Shown here: positions 1-4,908 of the stretch, one piece after another
Position numbering within the stretch: the first letter of the stretch is position 1
Layout of the letters: every line of letters begins with the position of its first letter
NCBI GenBank assembly: GCA_013696945.1
Contig: JACCXQ010000135.1
Coordinates: forward strand, 1-5,393
DNA length: 5,393 nucleotides
Reading direction: 5' to 3'
Source of the DNA: Chloroflexota bacterium
GTDB taxonomy: Bacteria; Chloroflexota; Limnocylindria; Limnocylindrales; CSP1-4
Notes under the pieces: model-generated
Database searches by the model: none
Told to the model about the DNA's origin: nothing
The model's input: the letters and a program-made list of their open reading frames with translations, nothing else
Position numbers and translations under genes: made by a program

Positions 1-40
1 CCCGGTACTGCTTCCCGCCCATTTCGATGACTGCGTACAT
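1..40 (-). CDS. rplU: Ribosomal protein L21 (bL21), N-terminal part only
   Basis: Read on the minus strand, the ATG at 40-38 opens MYAVIEMGGKQYR, and then the window ends. This closely matches the conserved N-terminus of bacterial ribosomal protein bL21 (usually MYAVIxTGGKQYR), a 23S rRNA-binding protein of the large subunit, normally about 100 residues long. Only 13 codons are visible. In most bacteria rplU is followed by rpmA (L27) and often obgE; these would lie to the left, outside the window. A G-run (CGGGG) sits just upstream of the ATG as a weak ribosome binding site. The Met at position 7 in place of the common Thr is a small deviation. The identification rests on a short but very characteristic motif. 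Confidence 0.87.
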   Translation of the reverse strand, partial: MYAVIEMGGKQYR

Positions 41-132
41 GGTTCCCCGAGGGTGACTGTCTGTTCGGTGAGCGAGCCACTCGCGGGGCATGGCGCAGCG
101 CGATGCCGGGACGCTGAGGGCGCGGAATGCGG

Positions 133-161
133 ATGGTACCCGCTCGGCGCATCATGCGCAA
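133..161 (-). promoter_or_regulatory. Candidate sigma-70-type promoter for rplU
   Basis: On the minus strand, TTGCGC (161-156) and TACCAT (138-133) are separated by exactly 17 bp. They match the -35 and -10 consensus at 3/6 and 4/6 positions. Transcription would start near base 126 and leave an untranslated leader of roughly 85 nt before the L21 start at 40. L21 operons are often controlled through their leader, but I see no defined leader structure here beyond a small hairpin at 72-84 (GCGAG/CTCGC). The call rests on spacing and position only; such matches are common by chance. Confidence 0.3.
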
Positions 162-190
162 CGACGAGTGCTTCGGGGGGCGGTAGTGGG

Positions 191-405
191 TCAATTTGAG
201 AGCTGGCGCGGCTCGATCAGCTTGACGGCGACGCGACCTGGCCACAATGACCCACCCGGTGAACGATCCGATGGGCGGCCACCGACAGGTCGATGATGTG
301 CCCGGCCAGCACGGGATCGCCACCGCGGTAGCGGTACCGAGAGGGGTGACCCCAGCCGGGCTCCTCGGCGATGGCGTCGAGCGCATCGCGTAGCCTGAGC
401 TTCAG
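191..405 (-). pseudogene. Remnant of a RelE/YoeB-like toxin gene (frameshifted)
   Basis: On the minus strand one frame reads well from about 400 to 240 with strong G/C third positions. It contains LRDALDAIAEEPGWG, then GDPVLAGHIIDLSVAAHRIV and HRV. A second minus frame continues with GRVAVKLIEPRQLSN and a stop at 193-191. Joined by one indel near 235-245, this gives the order seen at the C-terminus of RelE/ParE/YoeB-superfamily toxins: a helix ending in P, a loop with LxG, then a strand HRIVYRV and a final strand. This is resemblance from memory, not a search result. The N-terminal half is not recognisable, because the upstream DNA carries a different kind of fragment. If real, it is a decayed ribosome-dependent or gyrase-targeting toxin remnant, without a visible antitoxin. 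Confidence 0.3.
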
Positions 406-493
406 TGGTCTGGGTGGCGTGCTCGGCTTCGTCGGGCGGGTAGCCATACTTGCGCCGAAGGCGCCGGATGTCGTTTCGCGTCGACGCCTTCGT
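392..493 (-). pseudogene. Fragment resembling the C-terminus of a type I restriction enzyme HsdR subunit
   Basis: A minus-strand frame reads STRNDIRRLRRKYGYPPD followed by EAEHATQTTEAQA. This strongly recalls the last helical segment of many HsdR proteins (type I restriction endonuclease subunit R, DUF3387-type C-terminus), where a KR.LRKYGYPPD motif is followed by ATxxVLEQAE near the protein end. About 34 residues are left out of an enzyme of about 1000. There is no start, no motor domain, no nuclease domain, and no proper stop where the family normally ends. Codons in this segment have G/C-rich third positions, as in true coding DNA. The frame runs into the toxin-like remnant downstream. 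It is best read as a leftover of a lost restriction-modification locus. The match is short, so confidence is moderate to low. Confidence 0.32.
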
Positions 494-819
494 GATCCTC
501 GCCTGCGCGCCGTGACCGGGCCGAGAAGGCAACAGTCGACGTGGGACGCTCCGCCGTAAACGATGAACCCGTCGAATGCCTTGGTCGGCTCGCGGGGTAC
601 AAGACCGCGGGTCCTCAGGGCGGTACGGGTCCTCAGGGCGGGCGCTGCCCGAGGCACGCGCCCGCCGACGCTGTTGCCGACGACCGTCGGATCGATCGTC
701 TTGCTGCTGCAACTGATGTTGCTCGCGTCGTCCGAAACGGAGGCCGGCGCGAATCGTTGACTTTCCCCGCGGCTCGTTCCATGCTCGGCGGGATGACGGC
801 GGCGGGGTGCGCTCGGTAA
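494..819. other. Stretch without a supportable gene
   Basis: No open frame here shows consistent coding character on either strand. One minus-strand piece (about 585-508) contains FDGFIVYGG, faintly like the C-terminal strand of DUF4143-type AAA ATPases, but it breaks off and cannot be called. A 16-bp sequence is repeated in tandem at 608-641. A plus-strand hydrophobic run near 685-730 (VGSIVLLLQLMLLASS) sits in a short frame without a credible ribosome binding site. The region looks like decayed coding DNA. Confidence 0.5.
608..641 (+). repeat. Two tandem copies of a 16-bp sequence, 18-bp period
   Basis: CGGGTCCTCAGGGCGG occurs at 608-623 and again, identically, at 626-641, separated by two bases (TA). 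The unit is a multiple of three, so it would encode a repeated RTxL-type hexapeptide on the minus strand, but no gene is credible there. It is probably a slippage duplication in non-coding or decaying DNA. Confidence 0.75.
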
Positions 820-1075
820 AGTGCCGACCCCAACTACCCAGCGGGCCGTGCGTTCTTCACTTTCAGCGGCAAGGTCGCCATCGCGGAAGGCCAGACGTCC
901 GAGACGGTCCCGGGCTCGGTCCGGGACACGAGCATCGTCCTCGCCCCCGGGGAGTGATGCTGAACGTCACCGCCGGGACGTTCGCGATCCGCTCGACCGA
1001 GCGGCGCCCAGGGATATCGAGGTCGGCTGGATCATCGTGAACCGAGCGGCGCCACGCGGCCACGCAGACCCGCGG
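820..1075 (+). pseudogene. Frameshifted remnant of a beta-rich C-terminal domain
   Basis: Three plus-strand frames carry consecutive parts of one domain. Frame one (820-954) reads PNYPAGRAFFTFSGKVAIAE, then GQTSETVPGSVRDTSIVLAP, and a TGA at 955. Frame two (from 957) reads MLNVTAGTFAIRSTERRP. Frame three (from about 1001) reads AAPRDIEVGWIIVN. Together they match a pattern I know from the C-termini of many hypothetical and phage- or surface-type proteins: SGKVTIxAGQTSVTVxxPG, SxxLVLAT, AGTFTIxLN, VxVGWFVVN. Two frame changes (near 955 and near 1001) and the absence of an upstream body mark it as a broken gene end. Reading on past IIVN where the family normally stops is a third defect. The parent function is unknown; the fragment alone says nothing about activity. 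Confidence 0.5.
996..1053 (+). repeat. 13-bp direct repeat, 45 bp apart
   Basis: ACCGAGCGGCGCC is present at 996-1008 and again at 1041-1053. The first copy lies at the second frame break of the beta-domain remnant and the second directly after its terminal Asn codon. The first copy also overlaps a 6+6 bp inverted repeat, CGCTCG-AC-CGAGCG, at 990-1003. The sequence itself is clear; the meaning is not. Confidence 0.65.
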
Positions 1076-1086
1076 TGAACGTCTTC

Positions 1087-1103
1087 GCCATGCGCCGCAT
1101 GGC
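1087..1103. promoter_or_regulatory. Perfect 17-bp palindrome upstream of the cyclase, candidate operator
   Basis: GCCATGCG-C-CGCATGGC is a perfect 8+8 bp inverted repeat around one central C. It ends 20 bp before the ATG of the cyclase gene at 1124 and lies outside any intact gene. Position and symmetry suit a binding site for a dimeric repressor that would cover the promoter or early transcript. As RNA it could also form a hairpin only after opening part of the stem, because a one-base loop is too tight. No regulator gene is visible nearby. It does not resemble a CRP/FNR site. Confidence 0.4.
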
Positions 1104-1123
1104 TGCCAGCGGCTGAGACGTCG

Positions 1124-2374
1124 ATGACGGAGGCGCCACGCGACGCGAATCCCGTCCATGTCACGAGCGATCCCGCAGAGAGCGTGACCCGCGGCTTCCT
1201 GTTCGCGGATCTGCGGGGCTACACGGAGTACGCCGAGCGGCTAGGCGGCGAGGCCGCGGCACAGCTGCTCGGCCGGTATCGCGACCTCGTGCGCATACAG
1301 GTCGCCCGCTTCCGCGGAGCGGAGATCAAGACCGAGGGCGACAGCTTCTACGTGGTCTTCCCTGCGGTCAGCGCGGCCGTCCGTGCCGCGCTCGCCATCC
1401 TCGAGAGGGCTGCCGCCGAGAACGCAGCCACCACCCCAGCCGATCCGATCCGGGTCGGGATCGGGGTCCACGCCGGCGAGACGGTCGAGACGAGCGAAGG
1501 CTACGTCGGGACGGCGGTGAACATCGCTGCCCGACTCTGCGCGCAGGCTGCCGCGGGCGAGGTCCTCGTCAGCGACACGGTGCGCGCTCTCACGTCGAAC
1601 GTCGTCCGCGCGCATTTCGTCGCGGTCGGACGACGGCAGCTCAAGGGCATCTCGGAGCCCGTCTCGGTCTTCGCCGTCCGCGTCCCGAGTGGAACAAGCG
1701 AGGCGCTCCTCGCTCCACGGCGACGGGACCGTCGCGCTCTCGCGCTCGGCGCCGTCGCCGCGACCGCTGGCCTGGGGATCATCGCGGTCGTGGGCCTGGC
1801 CGGTCTGGTCGCTCGCCCGGACCCCGGATCTTCGCCGGCGAGCGGCACGGCAGTCTCCGGCCCCCCGGTCGGCTCCGCACCGACGGGCGGCTCAGTCGCC
1901 CCCGACCAAAGCCCAGCGACGTCGTCCGGCCTCCTCTCGGCGGAGCGCGACCTGCTCGAGCTCATCCCGGCCGATGTCGCCCAGCATTGTCGGCCGGCAC
2001 CCGACGATGCCGCGCCGCGTGCGGCGACGACGTTCCGCTGTGACCTTCCGATCGGCAGCGGCGCCGACACCGTGTGGTGGGACGCCTTCCTCAGCAGGAA
2101 CGACATGACGCTCACGTTCGAACAGATCGCCGATGCGCGCCGTCTTCCGGAGGCGGACTGCGCGACCTCGCAGGTCACCCGCGGGGTCGGCGCGTGGGAG
2201 CTCGGCCGGACCTTCAGTGGTGACTTGCTTTGCTACGCCGACGGAGACGCGGTGTGGGTCGTCTGGACCTACCGCGATCAGCGATTGCTGTCGCGCGCGG
2301 TTCGCGACGACGGCGATTGGGAGACGCTTCAAGCCTGGTGGAGAGACATCTCCCCGCTGCTCAGGTCGCCCTAG
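1124..2374 (+). CDS. Membrane-anchored class III adenylate/guanylate cyclase with extracytoplasmic C-terminal domain
   Basis: This protein of 416 residues probably converts ATP (or GTP) to a cyclic nucleotide at the inner face of the membrane. Residues about 22-186 form a class III cyclase domain. The metal-binding Asp are D29 (in FADLRGYT) and D73 (in KTEGDSFYVVF). K69 is the purine-selecting lysine. N133 and R137 (VNIAARL) are the transition-state pair. All core residues are present, so it looks active. The second purine-selecting position (seven before N133) is Gly126, so ATP versus GTP cannot be settled. RRRDRR (199-204) precedes one membrane span (about 206-229), which predicts the N-terminus inside and the C-terminus outside. 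A Pro/Ser/Gly linker (232-268) leads to an outer domain with four Cys (289, 306, 346, 370) and LLCY, VWTY and WW motifs. This domain resembles ligand- or sensor-type tails I recall from Actinobacterial and Chloroflexota membrane proteins. ATG 1124 has only a weak ribosome binding site (GAGAC). It converges with the lipoprotein gene. Confidence 0.92.
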   Translation: MTEAPRDANPVHVTSDPAESVTRGFLFADLRGYTEYAERLGGEAAAQLLGRYRDLVRIQVARFRGAEIKTEGDSFYVVFPAVSAAVRAALAILERAAAENAATTPADPIRVGIGVHAGETVETSEGYVGTAVNIAARLCAQAAAGEVLVSDTVRALTSNVVRAHFVAVGRRQLKGISEPVSVFAVRVPSGTSEALLAPRRRDRRALALGAVAATAGLGIIAVVGLAGLVARPDPGSSPASGTAVSGPPVGSAPTGGSVAPDQSPATSSGLLSAERDLLELIPADVAQHCRPAPDDAAPRAATTFRCDLPIGSGADTVWWDAFLSRNDMTLTFEQIADARRLPEADCATSQVTRGVGAWELGRTFSGDLLCYADGDAVWVVWTYRDQRLLSRAVRDDGDWETLQAWWRDISPLLRSP

Positions 2375-2384
2375 CGGCAACGCG

Positions 2385-4397
2385 TCACTCGCTCGGGTTC
2401 ATGAGCGTCTCGAGCGCCCACCACCAATTGGGCGACTGCAGGTCGAGCGGGCCGCTCGTCGACGCCAGGTCGGCGTCGACAGCCTCCTCCTGGGGCAGGG
2501 CGGACAGGAAGAGGTACGGCTGCTCCTCGGCGAGGATCCGCTGCATCTCGCGGTAAATGGCGCTCCTCTCGGCTTGGTCATACGTGACCAGCCCGGCATC
2601 GAGCAGCTCGTCGACGCGCGGGTTCGAATAGCCGATGTAGTTGAAGTAAGGGGACCCGCCCCGCCCTTCCACCGTCATGTAGTCCGAGTGGAACAGCTCG
2701 CTGACATCGGGGTCATAGGCCATGCCCCACCCACCCAGGTACGCCTCGAACGGTTCGGACGTGCCGGGGACCAGATGAGGGAAGGTCTCGAGCATGGCCA
2801 GGTTGTCCGGAAAGTCAGCCGGTCGCGGGATCAGCTCCATGCCGCAGTCCCGCAAGCGGGCTGCCGCCCGGTCGAGCAGCGCGACCGCGGGCTCCACGTC
2901 CGCGCGGACTGGAACCTCGAAAGAGAGCCGCTCCCCGCCGCGCTCGTAGATACCATCGGCACCCGGCGTCCATCCCGACGCCTCGATGAGCCGACGCGCC
3001 TCGTCCACATCGCGCGGCTTCGCCAGACCCGCCTGATACGCCCACGAGCGGGGCGGGACGGCTGAGTAGATGGGCACCGCGCCTGCCGGGCCCGCCTCGA
3101 TGATGCGCTCTTTGTCGATGCAGAGCTCGACCGCCTTACGCAGATTCAGGTCCGAGAACAGCCGGCCCGGACGGACGTTGTACTGGAGCGCGGAGTACTC
3201 GAACGCGGTTCGCACGACCGACCGGACCGACGGCTGATCGCGCAGCGCACTGTGATCGGTCGGCCGACCGGCAGGCGGCAACCAATCGACCGCGCCCTCG
3301 ATCATCGCGCTCGCGATCTCGGCCTCGTCCTGCATCACACGGATCCGGACCTCCGATGTCCTGGCCGCACCGTGGTGATACGACTCATGGCGCTTCAGGA
3401 CGAGCCCGTCCTCGGGGTCGAACTGAGCGATCCGCCAAGGGCCGGCGCCGATCGGGAGCGTCGCGAACGAGGTAAACGAGAGGAGCGGGTACGCAGCAGC
3501 CACCGCGTCGATCCCTTCTGCACGCATGCTTGCCGCGGCCTGGGCGAGCGAGAAAGCGAGATGTTCCGCGTACGCGCACGCGTCGATGCCAGCGCCGCCT
3601 CGGACCGGGAAGAGCCGCCGGTCGGTGAGCTCGACACCCAGGCCCTGGAGCGTCCCCTCACCCACCTCGAGCGAACCTTCGCAATCCGGTTCGGGTGCCT
3701 GGAGGCCCTCTCGGATACGGTCCGCGACCGACTCGACATGGTCCGGATCGCCGGCTCGGACTGTCGCAGCGAAGGTCTCGTACGCCGATTCGATTCGCGC
3801 GCGCGGCTCGACCAGGATCTCCGCCACCGAGGAGGCCAGGAACGGGGCATACGGGCGCTCGAGCGTGAAGCGGACGGTCCGCTCGTCCACGGCTTCGACC
3901 GCTCGCAGGCGTCCACCCAGGCAGATCGCGAACACGCATGCGGGGCTCATGGCGAGCTCATACACGTAGGCGACGTCCTGAGCCGTGACCGGTGAACTGT
4001 CGTGGAAGGTCGCCGACCGGAGCGAGCAGGTGATGGTCACCAAGTCCTGGGCGACTTCGCACGGCTCTGCCGCGAGATCCGGGGTCGCCGCGAGCGTCGC
4101 GTCGTGCCGGTAGAGCGCCGAGTGGACCATCCTAGCGATCAGGAGGTGGGCCGGCACCCCACCGGCGTAGACCCTCAACCAGTTCGAGACGCTCGGTATC
4201 TCGTTGACCTGGACGACGATGGGGTGGCCGTCCCCAGCCGGAGCAGTGGAGGCGGTCGTCCCGGTCGGGGAGGTGGAGGCGACCGGCCCTGTCGCAGCGG
4301 TGGCGGCGGTCGTCCCGGGCACGTGCGCGGCCGTGCAAGAAGACGCGAGGAGCGCGATCGTTGCCGCGATCACGAGGAGGCGTACAGACGATGTCAC
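2385..4397 (-). CDS. ABC-transporter family 5 solute-binding lipoprotein (peptide/oligopeptide/nickel type)
   Basis: This protein of 670 residues probably captures a peptide or similar solute outside the membrane for an ABC importer. The GTG start at 4397 has AGGGG six bases upstream. Residues 1-20 form a signal peptide with a hydrophobic core (LLVIAATIALLASS). Cys21 is the likely lipidation site, although the lipobox has Ala instead of Leu at -3. A Thr/Ala/Pro-rich tether covers about 22-56. From about 59 on the SBP_bac_5 fold is recognisable: LRSATFHDSSPVTAQDVAYV (126-145), then PIGAGPWRI (315-323), LQYNVRPG (404-411), DLNLRKAVELCID (416-428), GGWGMAYDPD (555-564), and YREMQRILAEEQPYLFL near the end. 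Between about 200 and 310 it carries roughly 90 more residues than usual, with Cys239 and Cys274. No permease or ATPase genes lie next to it, so it is either an orphan receptor or works with a distant transporter. Its stop lies 10 bp from the convergent cyclase stop. Confidence 0.93.
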   Translation of the reverse strand: MTSSVRLLVIAATIALLASSCTAAHVPGTTAATAATGPVASTSPTGTTASTAPAGDGHPIVVQVNEIPSVSNWLRVYAGGVPAHLLIARMVHSALYRHDATLAATPDLAAEPCEVAQDLVTITCSLRSATFHDSSPVTAQDVAYVYELAMSPACVFAICLGGRLRAVEAVDERTVRFTLERPYAPFLASSVAEILVEPRARIESAYETFAATVRAGDPDHVESVADRIREGLQAPEPDCEGSLEVGEGTLQGLGVELTDRRLFPVRGGAGIDACAYAEHLAFSLAQAAASMRAEGIDAVAAAYPLLSFTSFATLPIGAGPWRIAQFDPEDGLVLKRHESYHHGAARTSEVRIRVMQDEAEIASAMIEGAVDWLPPAGRPTDHSALRDQPSVRSVVRTAFEYSALQYNVRPGRLFSDLNLRKAVELCIDKERIIEAGPAGAVPIYSAVPPRSWAYQAGLAKPRDVDEARRLIEASGWTPGADGIYERGGERLSFEVPVRADVEPAVALLDRAAARLRDCGMELIPRPADFPDNLAMLETFPHLVPGTSEPFEAYLGGWGMAYDPDVSELFHSDYMTVEGRGGSPYFNYIGYSNPRVDELLDAGLVTYDQAERSAIYREMQRILAEEQPYLFLSALPQEEAVDADLASTSGPLDLQSPNWWWALETLMNPSE

Positions 4398-4403
4398 GTC
4401 GTT

Positions 4404-4408
4404 CCCCT
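4404..4408 (-). promoter_or_regulatory. Ribosome binding site of the lipoprotein gene
   Basis: AGGGG on the minus strand lies six bases before GTG 4397-4395. It supports this GTG start for the signal peptide over any later Val or Met codon, which would cut off the positively charged N-region. Confidence 0.6.
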
Positions 4409-4444
4409 GGGCGGAGGCGACCTCGCCCTGCGGAGACGAGGGCG

Positions 4445-4666
4445 ATGGATCGCACCGATCATATCAACGCGACCATCCGGCAGCTGCCGCCCGGCCCCGG
4501 CCGGCGCGGCTATGCCGGCCGGGGCGTCGAGCCTCCGGCTCGCGGGCGGATGGCCGTGTGGGACGGGGATCGCTACCTGCTCATCACCGAGGCTTTCGCC
4601 GACGCGATCCAGCTGCGTCGCCTGCGCGATGCCCGTCCCTCGCTGGGCACCCCACCACCGGACTGA
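4445..4666 (+). CDS. Small hypothetical protein, 73 residues
   Basis: I do not recognise this protein. The ATG at 4445 follows GGAG (4432-4435) with nine bases of spacing. The frame could be extended upstream to a TTG at 4361, but that would overlap the divergent lipoprotein gene and lacks a better binding site. The N-terminal half is Gly/Pro/Arg-rich (PPGPGRRGYAGRG). The second half looks folded, with a predicted strand and helix: MAVWDGDRYLLITEAFADAI (36-55) and then QLRRLRDARPS. Third codon positions in this half are nearly all G or C, as expected for real coding DNA in this genome. There is no signal peptide, membrane segment or Cys. It is divergent from the lipoprotein gene with 47 bp between the two start codons, so co-regulation is possible. 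The strand-helix, basic character would allow a small nucleic-acid- or protein-binding role, but nothing proves it. Confidence 0.58.
   Translation: MDRTDHINATIRQLPPGPGRRGYAGRGVEPPARGRMAVWDGDRYLLITEAFADAIQLRRLRDARPSLGTPPPD
4458..4466 (-). promoter_or_regulatory. Candidate extended -10 promoter for the lipoprotein gene
   Basis: The minus strand reads TGATATGAT at 4466-4458: a TG one base before TATGAT, which matches the -10 consensus at 5/6 positions. The expected -35 region (about 4481-4486) is weak, as is usual for extended -10 promoters. Transcription would start near 4451 and leave a leader of about 54 nt to GTG 4397. The site lies inside codons 5-8 of the divergent 73-residue gene, so both genes would share this short control region. 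Confidence 0.35.
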
Positions 4667-4908
4667 CCGATTCACTGATCAGTCGACCTGACAGAGTCAC
4701 TGACCTGCGACAGGCAGGTGCTACCGAGGTAGTGCATCCATTTGCGGGTCGGTCCCAGCTACCGACGACGCAAGCGTCTCGGCGCTAATAGGATGCTCAT
4801 CAGGAATATCGGCACCCAGCAAGGCGGAGGCCGCGGGCGCGAGTGATCACGTCTCGGACGTGCGAGGAGATCGCGGCGCTGCTGGATCGAGCGACCTACC
4901 CTGTTCGC
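4667..4908. other. Intergenic stretch with clustered short inverted repeats
   Basis: No coding signal is convincing here. The first 70 bases after the small gene are dense in repeats: the palindrome ACTGATCAGT (4674-4683), two near copies of TCACTGACC (4672-4680 and 4698-4706), and two small hairpins. The rest (about 4740-4842) shows no structure I can name. A frame that opens at GTG 4843 runs into the broken P-loop gene, whose natural start is more likely GTG 4909. Confidence 0.5.
4703..4734 (+). repeat. Two adjacent small hairpins after the 73-residue gene
   Basis: ACCTGC-GACAG-GCAGGT (4703-4719) is a perfect 6-bp stem with a 5-base loop. Next to it, GCTAC-CGAG-GTAGT (4720-4733) forms a 4-bp stem extended by a G-T pair around a CGAG loop. 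There is no T-run after either, so a classical intrinsic terminator is not supported. They could slow or end transcription of the small gene, or be chance repeats in high-GC DNA. Confidence 0.35.

Noticed and set aside
191..712. Long minus-strand open frame of 173 codons as a single gene
   Set aside because: Most of it is Arg/Pro/Ser-rich shadow translation. Only short parts have coding character, and these belong to different frames and families.
756..790. Plus-strand promoter starting at TTGACT
   Set aside because: At 17 bp spacing the -10 position reads CATGCT, a poor match, and no intact gene follows within a reasonable distance.
1501..2178. Minus-strand open frame of 225 codons opposite the cyclase
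   Set aside because: It is antisense to a clear cyclase gene, with an Arg/Ala-rich composition and no motif. Long antisense frames are usual in high-GC DNA.
2133..3065. Plus-strand open frame of 310 codons spanning the cyclase and lipoprotein ends
   Set aside because: It overlaps two well-supported genes in other frames and shows no domain. It is a GC-driven shadow.
3252..3995. Plus-strand open frame of 247 codons inside the lipoprotein gene
   Set aside because: It is antisense to a gene with clear family motifs, and its own translation is rich in Arg and Asp without recognisable order.
4703..4734. Intrinsic terminator after the 73-residue gene
   Set aside because: The hairpins are short and no T-run follows on either strand.
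4204..4788. Plus-strand open frame of 194 codons over the lipoprotein start
   Set aside because: It overlaps the signal peptide of the lipoprotein and the better-supported 73-residue gene. The Gly/Val-rich start is the reverse of the Thr/Ala tether.
4667..4908. tRNA or other structured RNA gene in the intergenic stretch
   Set aside because: No cloverleaf, T-loop GTTCRA motif or CCA end could be found. The hairpins are too short for a named RNA family.
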